A stretch of DNA of 64,000 nt from Earliella scabrosa. Taxonomy: Eukaryota > Basidiomycota > Agaricomycetes > Polyporales > Polyporaceae. The stretch covers positions 558,001-622,000 of the forward strand of contig JABYQQ010000012.1 of NCBI GenBank assembly GCA_022605405.1. Reading direction: 5' to 3'. The notes below the pieces were generated by a model. That model had not been told where the DNA came from and searched no databases. It saw nothing but the letters and a program-made list of their open reading frames with translations. Positions within the stretch are counted from its first letter, which is position 1. The number at the start of each line of letters is the position of its first letter. A program made the translations under genes and the position numbers. This document shows, in pieces, positions 24,101-35,887 of this stretch.

Positions 24101-24878
24101 AAGATGTCGACCAGGAAAACCATAGCTTGCGCGACTTGGGTCAGATTTGGCGGAGGTGGCGAGGCAAAGAGAAGAGAAGTCGTGTGCAGGAAGAGTTGGA
24201 GGAATGGCCGGGTGAAGTTGGAGAGCACATAGTTGATGACGGTAAAGAGGGCATCTGAGCGGGCTTCTGCACGCCATGGACGAAAGATGGAATGGGCAGT
24301 CTCGAGTATACCAACGTTGACCTCGTAGTTTGAATCGGACAAGGAAGCGACGAGTTTCTGACCTCCGGGGAGAGTTCGTGAGCGTGATCTGAAGCGCCTC
24401 TGCTGCAGCGCAAGACGAGTAAACGAAGCACGACACTCACATTGACCAAGTCCGGCCACCGCTCAGGGAAGTCACTCTTAGCAACCAGAGATATTGCTTC
24501 TGCAACTTGCGCACGCACGGCCTTGTCAGAGGCATTGGACAGGCTGATCATCGCGGGAACGAGTGCGTCGCGGAGGGCAGCGCGGTCTGCATCGGGAATG
24601 GGTGGCTCATCCTGGGCGAAGACGTGTCGCTAATGAGATCACGGTAGATCAGACTTTGTGCAAGAGCTACGCACATCTTCCCAACGCGACTTGACGAGGT
24701 TCTTGAGATAGACACTGGCCGCGAGCCGAACGGCGCGATCTTGGGAGGGCTGGAGGACAAGACTGAGCAAGTGGGTGAGGAAGCCGGGCTGGACGCTGAG
24801 TGTCTGAAGGCTCTGTTCTGCCTGTTTTCGTGTGGATGGGTTGAGAGAGGCAAGGAGGAGGGAGGGAAGCTCGGCCAT
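21131..24878 (-). CDS. CSE1: exportin-2 (CSE1/CAS), importin-alpha re-exporter
   Basis: Cse1 is the HEAT-repeat karyopherin that returns importin-alpha to the cytoplasm with RanGTP. The chosen start MAELPSLLLASLNPSTRKQAE (24876-24878) matches the family N-terminus; an upstream in-frame ATG at 24923 is less likely. The importin-beta N-domain follows (VRLAASVYLKNLVKSRW), then Cse1 segments in order: AEAISLVAKSDFPERWPDL, VSLRDHELEQFEDDPLEYIR, a long central exon with RQAAADVLRALV, AMRVIITARSTFA, NPNFDQYIFESISALMR and DKFVYYFVYFLAFC. It ends with YSRLAAAEA..DPVA and LAASGYSL before the stop. The predicted length of about 970 residues is normal. At least twelve introns interrupt it. I see no lesion. 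Confidence 0.95.
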
Positions 24879-25815
24879 GGCTGTAGGGAGAGACTCGTCC
24901 AGCCACAGACAAGGATCGCCCACTGAGACGCGTTCTCGCGGGCGTCAAGCGCGCCATGACGCGTGTTTTCACGCAGCACGTGGCCCTTTGGCGGTGTTGC
25001 CAAATTCGGCTCGGCAATCTCCGCAACCCTTTTCGCCGCGACGCCGCCACTGCGCCCGTGCGCGTGAGGTTTCACTCAAAGCCATCCGATTCATGTTCGC
25101 TCGAGTCAGCGCAAGTACTCTGCTCTTACAGCTTGCACGAGAGCGCAACTGTGGATGACCCTGCGCAGTGCGGCGCAGTTGGCGGTCCAGTACGCGACGT
25201 TTGATCGGTGCGCTGCACCCTTCACAGCGACAGCGTTTCAATTCACAGAAGCTTCAGGCTAGGAGGCCGCTTATACTCTCGCTTCTCCCCGACGCGCCCT
25301 CTCCTCCGTGCCGCGTCCGTCGCTCGCGGCGATGACAAGCACAAGCGGCCTGAGCTACTAGGATGTGGTATGGTGCACACCTCTGAAAAAGAGCATACCA
25401 AGACTCACCACTGTTTTTGTAGGGACCAACCAGTTACCAGTCCACTCATCGTGAGCGACGGAGCGCGCATACGACGTGCAGGGTTCGTCCGAGCGGCATA
25501 CTTAATGAAACGTAACGTTTAGACTGCGGCAATATTTGATACGGAGGCGAACCGAGGCCTCGGCAGGCCTCCGACTTGTCACATCAGCAATCCCCGGCAC
25601 GCGGGCATGGCCCTCTTGCAGAATGAATAGCGATGTCACCACCTCGCCGCGCAGTATAAGAGCCCGCATATTCTGGGCACGCCCTCGCCTCCCGCTTCTG
25701 CTCTGTCCACCACCTCCTCGGCTTCGAGCCTTCGTCACTCGTTTCACCCCAGTCACTCTTTAACATCGGGCTCTCCGGACCTGACTTCGTGCTCCCCATC
25801 CCTCCACAGCTCGAA
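24879..25815. other. intergenic, divergent CSE1 / hydrophobin promoter
   Basis: 937 bp between the CSE1 start (-) and the hydrophobin start (+). The CSE1-proximal 300 bp is GC-rich. The hydrophobin side has a TATA box at 25655-25659 and a pyrimidine-rich leader at 25680-25815. Confidence 0.5.
25655..25659 (+). promoter_or_regulatory. TATA box of the hydrophobin gene
   Basis: TATAA within gcagtataagagcc, followed by a CT-rich stretch up to the start codon at 25816, the usual layout of a highly expressed fungal gene. Confidence 0.6.
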
Positions 25816-26469
25816 ATGAAGTTCACGTACGCTATCGCTGCTCTCGTCGCTGCTGCTGCCTCTGTGCAGGCTACGGAGACTAACGGTCAACGGATGGCTC
25901 GTGGTCTCAACCCTCTTCCTCCCCGTAACCTCCACAACCATGGCGCGTCCCGTACGGACAGTGAGTAACATTTGACTGCTGTCTCTCAGCTTGCCACGTC
26001 CCAGACTCCACTTCCCCTCGTCTTGACGCACGAACATGTCCGCTGATCGAATCCTTGCAGACGCGAAGCGCACCGCACCATCCGGAACGCCGGGGGACAA
26101 CAACTACCAATGCAACACTGGCCCTGTTCAGTGCTGCGAGACCGTGACCAAGTCCAACGACAACGTCATCGGTGCCATCCTCGGACTCTTGAACCTCCCC
26201 GTCATCCCTGACCTTCTCGTCGGCCTCAAGTGCTCCCCTTTGAGCGTGGTTGGTCTTGGAAGCGGTAACTCTTGGTATGTCTGTCCATCTCCTTCCAAAA
26301 GTACCTATCATGATCTCTTTACCTCTCTGCAGCCGTCAGCGGCCCGTCTGCTGCCAGAACAACAGCAAGGGTGGCCTGATATCCATCGGCTGCATCCCGA
26401 GTACGTTTGTTCCTGCCTTCCCGCGAAGTCTCGACGCTAACCCTTGCTTGACCTTCAGTCATGCTGTGA
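25816..26469 (+). CDS. class I hydrophobin
   Basis: Four exons (25816-25960, 26061-26274, 26333-26400, 26459-26469) give 145 residues. The signal peptide is MKFTYAIAALVAAAASVQA. The mature part has a low-complexity N-terminus rich in Asn, Arg and Pro, then the eight-cysteine hydrophobin pattern: C in NYQCNTG, the pair in VQCCET, a long loop to LKCSPL, the single C in GNSCRQ, the pair in PVCCQN, and the final C in SIGCIP. The long loop between the first pair and the fourth Cys marks class I. Such proteins self-assemble into amphipathic rodlets on aerial hyphae, fruit bodies and spores. The last exon adds only four residues. The donor-acceptor phases all agree. Confidence 0.96.
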
Positions 26470-28687
26470 TGACAATCACCCTCTCCCGTAGACAAAACAT
26501 AGACACCCTCGCCGTGTCGCTCGCTCGCGGCGGCGAGGCATCGGCGGTATCCTCATCCCCGTTTAATAGCTTCCCAGTGCCACACGGACTCCCTCGACAG
26601 CGCGCATCTATCCGAAATGTACCTTCTCGCTTGGTTTTGTAGGGCGTACATGATGGGATACCCTCTCTGCGCTATGCCAGAGTAGCCACCTGCGTAACAG
26701 ATTGTGTGTATCCAATCCCTATGCGCCGGAACAAGCATAATCTCTACTTCATGCCACCGATATTCTTGGACTCGGGACAATCGCGCCTTCGTATGGAGGC
26801 GAGTGATCCCTTGCGTATTACTACCCAGACTTGTGCGGGCCAGTCCATACGCGATGCGGTTGCACAGATTTGAGTCCGAGGTTCAACCAGCAAAATGCGC
26901 GGGCACAGCCATACTCACCGGGGAGATCAACCTGGTGTGAGGTCCCAGCTACTCGTTTGAAGGATGATTCAAACGTCAAAGTGGTTGTTTAAAGCTTCGA
27001 GCAAGTGCCGCTATCGGCCACATCGGTCATGATCTCTTCACGCGCAGTGGCGGTGCTCCCGTAAGCGAGACTCTGAGCAGCTCTGAGTTGATTGCAAGCT
27101 TTCTTACAGTCCACTACATACTGTTCCCAGCAGTCGTTCTTTGACATCAACCTGAACATACGCTGTATCCATTCCACCGCGATGATCGGCTCTACCTGCA
27201 TTCCACCCCGTAGGAATCGATGGCGACCCAAATTTCCCCCTTTCGATAAACTGAACTCGTAAGCTTTCGAAGTTCTTCAACTTCCGCTGCCAAGTGCCAT
27301 TCCATTACGTGGAATTCGCCCGCCATGGGCCACTGTTCTGCACCGTAGGCGCCATCATCCAGCTAGACCTTGTCAGCGAATGGTGGCAAGACATTCAGCC
27401 CGCAGATCTCCCCAATTTGCAGTTTGAATCGCTTCATGACGGGCGCCCGGTCCGGCTATGTACATACCAACCTCCAGGATTCCATTGGGCGAAGACTCGG
27501 TCAAGGCGCGTTCCCATACTCACTGGCCGGCCGTTAAGCTCGCGTATCCAACCCACTGGATGGACGTTCTCGTCGTGCAGAGCCATTGTACGGGTGAGTA
27601 CTGAACGCTGAGTCCTCAAGCTGGGGCTGACGAGGACTGCCGCCGTGTGACCAAGCTCTTCGAGCCTTGGGAAGGTTTCCTATTGCGTTTGGACCCCATG
27701 GGCTTAGAGGGCCTGTAACCAACCCGCATATTCTTGATCCGACTCGGACTCGGAGTACGTCTTAGCTTGCATCTGTCACCCAGTGAGCAGCCTGACCAAT
27801 TGCTCCAGAAGGAAGTCGCGGACCGCTCATCGAAGTGGACCAAATGTGCGTCAACGACTCGGAAGTACGCTCGCGCCACCGACACTCACTGTGAGACTGC
27901 CATCCTGTGACGCCCTGGAGCGCGCACGAATGCAGCGGCGTGGACGTTCGCGCACCACAAGTGGAAGACCGCCGTGTCATCGCTTCCACGAGCGTCGGCT
28001 GCGCATCCACAATCTATCATCGTCGACCATTCACATGCTGAGGTACGGTGGTACGTCGCTTACCATAACGCCCAGGGACCCCCACCTTTGGCTAGAGCTT
28101 GAACAAGGTTCGCAGTGCGAGTACCCCGTGCAGCTTCCCTAGACCCTGCCACCGAAATCGAGCAGATCTCGAGGAGCGCTTGTACGCGGACCTCGGAGAC
28201 AAGCTCGCTCGGGAGCTGGCATGGAGGTTGGATCCAGCGCACGCAGCTCCGTATGGCGCACTTCCCCCAACGTTGTTCACTCAGTGCTGCCAATCGGCCA
28301 ACGCCGACGATGCGAGCCTATTTGCGCCGCAAGCTATCGCCGCCAAATCCGAGGCGTGCACGCTCTCGCTCGGTGCGCCTGGGAGTCCGCTCACCAACAT
28401 TGCGCGCACATCCTCCCCAAGGAATACACTCTGCCGCCCAGGCTCTGAGCCTGAGTTTGGTATGGGCTCGTTCTTGGTCCGTCCGCACATGGGAGCGCCA
28501 CAAGCTGGTATATAACCCTGCTGCGAGTGCGCGTGGACATTCATTCCCTGTTCTTGGTGAGCGGCACCTGCGAATCCACCCCACTCCACCCTATTCACTC
28601 TCTAATAACTCGGCGCACAGCGACGCTGGCTCTCACTCTCCTCCCTTGCTCATTCATCGACTGGAACTCTACGCCTCGCATCTAGAC
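26470..28687. other. gene-poor stretch, possible decayed minus-strand exons
   Basis: About 2.2 kb with no firm gene. On the minus strand between about 27600 and 27000 there are short plausible exons: MALHDENVHPVGWIRELNGRP before a GTGAGT donor, DRAPVMKRFKLQIGEICGLNV, and EFHVMEWHLAAEVEELRKL. These cannot be joined without stops, so this is at best a relic. The plus frame 28099-28515 (138 codons) is open but shows no domain-like pattern. A TATA box for the next gene is near the right end. Confidence 0.35.
28509..28515 (+). promoter_or_regulatory. TATA box of the aldehyde dehydrogenase gene
   Basis: TATATAA lies 173 bp upstream of the start codon at 28688, followed by a CT-rich leader. Confidence 0.45.
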
Positions 28688-30989
28688 ATGGTCGAGCTCA
28701 CATACACCGAAGGCTTGTAAGTCCCCGTCGCGACGCACGCTGCTACGAGTCTGTCACTCAAATACTCCCCTTTCCTCGCGCTAACCCGCGCACACATTCA
28801 CACCCATCCATACGCAGTGCAAACATCATAGACGGGGTCAAGACCTCCTCTCCCACGACCGAAGGGATCGTGAATCCCGCAACCGAGGACGTCTTCGCCC
28901 ACGTCCCACAGGCTACTCGTGCGCAGCTTGAGGACGCCGTCGCCGCGGCGGCGCGCGCCTTTCCCGCATGGAGCGCGACACCCTGGGAGGCACGACAGGC
29001 CGTCCTCGAGCGCATCGCCGACCTCGCTGAGGAGCACGCCGGACATTTTGTCCCCCTCATCATGCAGGAGGTGGGCAAGGACCATTTCAGCGCGTGAGTC
29101 CCTTCTAGCCGTGACATGCTCCGGGACCCCTCGTGGTGAAAGATGGTGCGCTGACGTGTGGGATGGTGGCGCCGCCCCGACACCGCGTGTGCCCGACGTG
29201 ATCACTCGGCGTGCAGAGCGTTTGAGATGGGCCTCGCGCCCCGCTACCTGCGCGCGTTCGCCAAGCAGCGGCTGGACGACGAGGTCGTCTTCGAGGATGC
29301 GAACAAGCTCGCGACGAATCGCTTCCGGCCGTACGGCGTGGTATGTCCCCGTCCCATCTCTTGCTCCATCTCACAGCACTTACCTGCCGGACGCGTTCAG
29401 TGTGCAGGGATCGTCCCGTTCAAGTGAGCTCCAGTCCCTGCGCGTCGTTATCCTAGTCCACTGACCATACAACGCAGCTTCCCGATCGTGCTGAGCGTCA
29501 TCAAGCTCGGCCAGGCCATTCTTGCGGGCAACTGCATCATCCTCAAGTCACCCCCCACCGCACCGTGCGCGATCGCGCGCTTCGTCGAAGCCTGCCAGGC
29601 GCTCGTCCCTCCGGGCGTACTCTCCATCCTTCACGGCGGCAGCGAACTGTGCGCACCGTTTCCGACCTGTGACGATTTGACGTGCGCTTATGATGCGGTA
29701 TTTCTTTTTGTGTCTTGCAGTGGACAGTGGATCGTCGAGCACCCGCGCATCCTGCGCGTCTCCATGACCGGCTCGACGGCCGCGGGCAAGGTGGTCATGC
29801 GCAGCGCAGCAGACGAGCTCAAGAGCCTCACGCTCGAGCTCGGCGGGAACGACCCGTGCATCGTGCTGGGCGACGTCGACCCCAAGGCGATGGCAAAGTG
29901 CGTGCATCCTTCCTCCCCTCCTGCCGATGTACCTCTGACTTGTGAGGACGTGGAAGGTCGATCATGCTGGGCGCGACGCACAACGCGGGCCAGACGTGCT
30001 TCCAGATGAAGCGCGTGTACGTTCACGAGAACGCATACGACGCGGTTCGGGACGAGCTTGTCGCGCTCGCGAAGGACGTCAAGGTCGGGAACCCCTTCGA
30101 CGCGGAGGTGACGCTCGGGCCGGTGCACAACAAGGCGCAGTATGAGCGTTTGCGGTGCGTTTCAGCGCATCTTTGGCCGTAGAGCGAGGCGTGACGGTGA
30201 ACGGTTTGCGCTTCGTATGACTTCAGGGGTTATCTGGCAGATTGCAAGGCCAAAGGATACAAGATCGCGTTCGAGGGCGAGACGCCGAGCGGGAAGGGGT
30301 ACTTCATCCCGCTCACCGTCCTGGACAACCCTCCGGACGACGCGAGGGTGGTGCGCGACGAGCGTGAGAGCCTACTGCCCATGCTGCATTCCTTCTCGCT
30401 CACGATTTGTGGACCACAGAGTTTGGGCCGATCATCCCCTTGATGAGATGGAGCGACGACGGAGAAGTGGTCAGGCGCGCCAGTACGTGCATCGCTCGTC
30501 CTTCTCTCCAGTGTCTCCTGCGGGGCTGATGCCACTGGCAACACAGACGACTCCGAATATGGGCTTGGGTCGTCGGTTTGGGGTCGGGACATGCAGCGCG
30601 TGCAGAGGATAGCGGACCAGCTCGATCACGGAATGGGTGGGTGTTCTATTAAGTGACACGGTTTCAACTGAAGTCTGAGCCTCTTGCCGCTGTGTGCCAC
30701 GACAGTCTGGATGAACGAGTGGGGTGCGGTTGGTGGCGAATTCGTGAGTGTCTGTTTCGTCTGACCCCTCAACCGCTCGATTGCTCATACTGTCCATCAC
30801 ACAGCCGATGAGTGGAACAAGGGTGAGTAGTCCGAGACACCAGTGCATCGCGTACTCGGTTCCCAGTCGATCGCCGCTGACGCTTATTGTCATCAGCACT
30901 CCGGAGTTGGGGTGGAGAGCTCGCGGCACGGGCTGGCCTCGTGGACCTACATTCAGTCCGTCGTCTGCAACAAGACGACACCGGTGTAA
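28688..30989 (+). CDS. NAD(P)-dependent aldehyde dehydrogenase
   Basis: About a dozen exons. The start MVELTYTEGF..ANIIDG is split by the first intron (exon 1 is 28688-28716). Key ALDH elements appear in order: GIVPFNFPI (cofactor site), LILK-equivalent NCIILKSPPTAP with the NAD(P)-binding Lys, MTGSTAAGK, LELGGNDPCIVL with the general-base Glu, and NAGQTCFQMKRVYV with the catalytic Cys. FGPIIPLMRW and NDSEYGLGSSVWG come next, and after an intron the end reads PMSGTR/HSGVGVE..GLASWTYIQSVV, in which the intron falls between TR and HSG. The stop is at 30987-30989. It resembles the vanillin/benzaldehyde- and medium-chain-type ALDHs; the substrate cannot be decided. All catalytic residues are present. 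A broken copy of its 3' half lies just downstream. Confidence 0.93.
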
Positions 30990-32207
30990 CTTGACCTCGG
31001 CCGGCGCGGAAACCAGACCAAACAGTACCAGTAGATTGTCCTCGAGCATGAGTCACTTTCCGAGTCTCAACCCGCGATGTGCGTCGTGCAGTGTGTTTTC
31101 CATCATTCTTCCTTCCTTGAAGCGGTATGCATGCCAGTGCCGTCATTTCGAGCGCGAGTGGCCGTGCGCTCGATCGAGAAGACTACATGTCGTGGCGGTC
31201 CATTGCGCGTTTACAGGGGAAATCTGTCAGAGACCATGAGGGCGACATTTGCAGCGGAGGCTTCCCCACAATGTCAGGGTACTGCGGTCAGACTCGCGTC
31301 AGGCATTTCTAGAGCTCCGGTAGCTCGCTGACGGTTTGTCGCCCGCACGGACGGATCCAGCGTCAGGGTGAAGAGGATGAGGACTCGAAGAACCTCAGAC
31401 GTGCGAGTCCGTGCATCGCTCGCCTCGTCACGCGCGTACCAGATCAGAGGGTCAAGTGAAAGTTCAAGAACCCTGTCACTGGACGCACGTCTACGTCGCG
31501 ATAGTATGCGAAGACGAAGGGGGTCAAATCGGGGGGTGCAGCGGCTGTAACCATTGAAGAAACCCGGTGCGCAGCCGATGACTCCAAAACGACGAGTCGA
31601 GTAAGTCATGAGGGCAGTTGGGGAGCACCGCATTCATTACGGCCCAGAACTGACTGACATCTGTTATTAGCATTTCGGAGTTGGGGTGGAGAGCAGTCCG
31701 TCGCGTGTAACAAGGCGGTCTGAATTGACTTCGGCTGGAGAAGCCGACTGGACTATTGGCCTCCGACTCGGAGTCAAGCATACTTAAGCTGCCTGTGTCA
31801 TTCAACATTGGTCATGTTCAAGTTCTCACCCTCAACGTTCTCATGAAACAGGACGTATCAGCCCATCTTCACGCATGAAGTGGTCGCCTTGGACGTCACG
31901 CCGTCATATCGAGCGGAAGTAACAGTGAGCAGTGGCAGTACAAGTTAGCCACCGCAACACGGCATCCATCGGCATCCAGGAAAAGCAGGTGACTTGCTAT
32001 TTGTGGTAAGAGACTGATCGGCCTTCGGCAATATTCGGCCGGCAGGATATCTGAAGGTGGGTCGGGTGAGCGGGGCTCTCTCTGCAACCCTTGGATGATG
32101 ACTGTGTTCTTTCCCATGACGCCGCGCGCGTCGGCCGCGGCTGTCTCATATACCCCCCAGCCCTCTTCCCCCGTGCAGCCCACCGCCGCCACTGACGACC
32201 CCCAGTC
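30990..32207. other. intergenic with ALDH relic
   Basis: About 1.2 kb between ALDH and the MFS gene. It contains the decayed ALDH copy (listed separately), which may reach back to about 31125, where a weaker match to the exon around FEGETPSGKGYF is visible. The last 300 bp before the MFS start contains no ORF and should hold that gene's promoter. Confidence 0.45.
31340..31740 (+). pseudogene. decayed duplicate of the 3' part of the aldehyde dehydrogenase gene
   Basis: The segment 31671-31694 matches the start of the last ALDH exon (30897-30920) at 22 of 24 bases, even after a preserved TTATTAG acceptor. Then 34-36 bases are deleted, and the copy resumes with AGTCCGTCG..GTAACAAG and TTGAC.TCGGC.GG, paralleling the end of the gene and its 3' flank. 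Upstream, CAGCCGATGA at about 31572 equals the penultimate exon start at 30802, and AGTCCGTGCATCGCTCG at about 31410 equals the donor region near 30485. The order of patches is collinear with the intact gene. Stops, small indels and loss of the reading frame show it is not functional. Confidence 0.75.
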
Positions 32208-34612
32208 ATGACCGACACGAACACGAGCAGGCCGTTCCCGACATCAGCCGCACCGTCCGCTACGCCCACCGTCCATGACGAGCCAGGCATATCCAGTCCA
32301 GTCGACGTAGATCCCACACAACTCGAAAAGTCCCGACGTGATAAGGCCGCGGCAGCTACCAGCAACGACTCCGACTCTGCAGACGATAGCGGAGTCCTCA
32401 TCGTAGATTGGGATGGGCCGGATGATCCTCAGAACCCGAAAAAGTGCGTCATCGTTCTCTTGGCGGGCATGGCAGAAGGGAGAGGCTGATCGTGGTTTGT
32501 CTGTGTGTCTGTGTGGGTGCGTGTATGCGCGCTTTACTTCCTTGCTCCCGTTCTCCAGCTGGAGCAAGCACAAGAAATGGGCTGCGACCGCAATCGTGTC
32601 TGCGTTCACGTTCATCAGTCCCGTATCCTCGTCCATGATGGCCCCCGCCAGCGGGCAGATCGCTGAGGACTTTGGCATCACGAGCAGCAGTGTGACTGCG
32701 CTGCTCACGTCCATATTCGTTGCCGCATACGGTGGGTCGCTCATCGCTTCGTCGGTTCCTTGTGTGCTCACCGTCCGTGATAGCTTTGGGGCCGCTGCTC
32801 CTGGGACCTCTTAGCGAGCTATACGGTCGTTCAAGAGTACTACAATTAGCGAATATGTGGTATCTAGGTGCGCTACTATTCATGGAAGATCGGTGTACGT
32901 TCATTAAACCCATCGCCCCCCCCCCCACCTCAGCGTGGAATATAGGCTGCGGTTTTGCGCAGAATGAAGGCCAGCTCATAGCCTTCCGCTTCCTCGCAGG
33001 CCTCGGCGGCAGCGCACCACTATCGGTAGGTTCTGTAGCCCTTTCGCTGGTCTTATGACTGACGAGAGAGCAAATCTGAATGCAAGGCATGTCGTGCTGA
33101 CTCGGACCTTCGCAGATCGGCGGTGGCGTACTGGGCGACTTGTTCCGGCCAGAGGAGAGAGGGCAGGCGATTGCGATCTACTCGCTTGCGCCGCTCCTCG
33201 GACCTGTCATAGGCCCCACTTGCGGTGCCTGGATCGCGGAGAAATCTACGTGGCGCTGGGTGGTGAGTACTGAGAGCGTGCACAGGCTTGCATGGTGCGA
33301 CGGTAACTAACCACCCGCGCATAGTTCCATTCCACGTCGATTGTGGATGCCGTCATTCAGTGCTTCGGTCTGCTCTACCTCAAAGAGAGTGGGTATTCAC
33401 ATTCACCTACGTGTTCAGTTCTTTGATTGTATTGACCATTGCTCACCTCTTCCTCTCAGCCTTTCCTCCCATTCTGCTCGAACGGAAGGCAGCACAGATT
33501 CGGAAGAGTATGGACCCTGAGAAGGCCCAAGCACGCGAGATTCGTACCGTATTTGATGGTGCCGACAGACAGTGAGCCCTTCCGGTGGTACGCATTGAGG
33601 ATCCACCTTCTGATCCCATCTCTTCAGCTGGAAACGCATCGTGACGAAAGCGCTCGTTCGTCCATTCGCTCTATTCGCGCGCGAGCCCATCGTGCAGCTC
33701 CTTGGCATCTACATGGCTTTCGTCTACGGAACCCTTTACCGTAAGTTGTGTCCTCAATCTCGAACATACATAAATAGTCAGCTGACGGCAAGCGAACAGT
33801 CTTCCTCACCACCATACCGACGATCTTCCAGGAAACCTACCGGCAACCAATCGGTATCGCCGGATTGCACTACTTCGCACTCGGTGTCGGTCTCAGCGGC
33901 GCGTCCCAACTCAACGCACGGATGCTCGACAAGGTTTACAAGTACTTCACTGCCAAGAACGGCGGAGTGGGAAGACCTGAATATCGGCTTCGTGCGTCGC
34001 TCTCACTATTCAGCCCGAGAATGAAGCCACCGTTGACGCTCTACGCTCGCAGCCTCCATGGTCCCTGGATCAGTATTGCTCCCTATGGGTCTATTTATCA
34101 CCGGCTGGACAGCCCGGGCAGATGTCCATTGGATAGCGCCCGACATCGGCATTGCGCTCGTCGGTGCGGGGACCATCTTAAGCTTCCAGTCGATCCAGAC
34201 CTACGTGATCGACGCCTTCACCTTACACGCCGCTTCCGGTAAGCTCAACATATCACCATCTGACCCGGTGACTGACTAGTGATATCGTGATGTAGCTCTC
34301 GCTGCAGTATCCTTCCTGCGCTCCCTGGCCGGGTTCGGGTTCCCGCTCTTTGCGCCCGCGATGTACAACGCACTGGGGTACGGCATCGGCGACACCATCC
34401 TCGCGTGCTTCGCGATTCTCGTCGGCATTCCCTCGTACGTCTCCACGCCTCGTTCTGTTCTTGCTGCCCTGGCCGTTTCTGCTCACTTGGTGAATGCATG
34501 TAGTCCTTTCCTGTTCTGGAGGTACGGCGAGCGCATACGCAACGCCAGCAGATACGCCACAGGGTCGATACCCAAGTCTCAGACGCCGCCGCAACACGGG
34601 TCGACGCATTGA
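32208..34612 (+). CDS. MFS drug:H+ antiporter-1-like transporter
   Basis: A twelve-helix major facilitator of the polyamine/drug (TPO1/FLR1-like) type. The acidic, Ser/Thr-rich cytosolic N-terminus runs about 80 residues up to DWDGPDDPQNPKK, a motif that commonly precedes helix 1 in this family. After the first intron come WSKHKKWAATAIVSAFTF and PASGQIAEDFGI. Motif A-like GPLSELYGRSRVLQ, the RFLAGLGGSAPLS segment and motif-C-like SLAPLLGPVIGPTCGAWI follow, then IGGGVLGDLF and the central loop with Lys/Arg. The second half has VPGSVLLPMGLFITGW, SIQTYVIDAF and FPLFAPAMYNALGYG. The C-terminus RYGERIRNASRYAT is the normal family end. Nine or more introns join in phase with no defect. Exported substrate unknown. 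Confidence 0.92.
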
Positions 34613-34920
34613 AGTATAGTATATGCCCTCTGGGACGATCTTAGCATAGTCATGACTACTCATGGACACCACGTATCCCTCCATGCCACTCTAACATCCA
34701 CACGACTACCCCCCATGATCATAGAACGTTGAAAGGCTCGGGGTTATGCCTTGCATATAGGACAGTATCTACACGCTACCGTAATGTACATCAGATCTAA
34801 TGACGACAATTATTCGCCACCGTGTTCTCGGCTTCTCAATTTGCACGAACACGTCGAGGTGCGCACTGGCATCTTTCTCGACACTCATACAGATACAGAT
34901 GCAGCGAGCCTTGCTTCCAG

Positions 34921-35438
34921 CTAATAGCCCCAATCGTTGTCCTCAAAATCGTACACCACCACGTCCGCGACCAATCCGACGATTTGTTCCTGCGCGATGG
35001 ACCGCGTTAGCTCGTGCGGTCGCCTGAAGTTGGAACGGCCACAAGAACGGCAGACTGACCTTGAAGCCGACGTTCCTCGGATCCGCGGTGAACTGGTCTC
35101 GCGCCTCTTGCGACTGCAAAGCCCCCCATGCGCCGATCTCAGCGCTCGAACCGCCTCTCAGCTCCTTCAGACCGGCCGGCTCACCTTGAACTGGGTGGTG
35201 AAGACGATGTCGTAGCCCTTGTCGAACCCCTCCGGGTTGTTGTTCTTGCCCCCTGGACCCGCGGAGTCAGCCCTCACCCGCTGCCAATGCTTGACATGAA
35301 CTGGCCTCTGAAGCCGCCGCCGGGCGTGACGTACTCGTTGTCGTACAGCGTGCGGAGCCCGTCGAGGATCTGGCGCTTCTGGGCGTCCGTCGTCCCCTCG
35401 ACGTACTTCATCGCTGCGAAGCGCGTTACTGGAGGCAT
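34921..35438 (-). CDS. stress-response A/B-barrel (Dabb) domain protein
   Basis: A small protein of about 116 residues. The start MPPVTRFAAMKYVEGTTDAQ and KRQILDGLRTLYDN form the first strand and helix of a Dabb/ferredoxin-like A/B barrel. NNNPEGFDKGYDIVFTTQFK is the second strand region, and SQEARDQFTADPRNVGFK, EQIVGLVADVVVYDFE complete it; the protein ends DNDWGY with the stop at 34921-34923. Dabb domains dimerise and act as small ligand-binding or cyclase-like proteins. To keep the frame, a very short intron of 25 nt (35253-35277) must be removed, because unspliced sequence meets a TGA; this is discussed separately. Convergent with the MFS gene. Confidence 0.75.
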
Positions 35439-35887
35439 GGCACAGCTGCACTGGTGGGTTGGAGGTGGGCAGTCCGGGATGGTGAAGCGAAATCGGTGGG
35501 ACTGCTAGGTTCCCGAGGTGATATATGTATGTATGCACACTTTCAGGCTCCTGCCAATCCGCAATGGCGAGACCGCGACGGCTCGCGAGTATAGACGCGC
35601 CGGTGAATCGTACCATCCACGCTGCAGACTCAGTACTCAAGGCGCCCTCGCGGGATTCTGACATGCGACATCTCTTCAAGTTCACGCTGGTACGAGCTAC
35701 GTGGCTCGATGTCCCTTGATGCGAACCGTGGATGCGCAAAAGTGAACTGCAGGTCATCATTCACTATGATGTAAAGGCTTCTGTACGTTCAAGCCTCTAC
35801 ACTGACCACTGTCCCAGCGCTCAGTTTGTACTATGGAGGCGTGCGTAGCTCTACGCCGGGCGAAGTGAGTATCGTCAGTTTGGTGGT
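35439..35887. other. intergenic
   Basis: 449 bp between two minus-strand genes, holding the promoter of the Dabb gene and the 3' region of the heptad-repeat gene. No repeat or ORF is supported. Confidence 0.4.

Noticed and set aside
28099..28515. Plus-strand open frame of 138 codons before ALDH
   Set aside because: It overlaps the ALDH promoter (TATA at 28509), has no recognisable motif and no upstream promoter.
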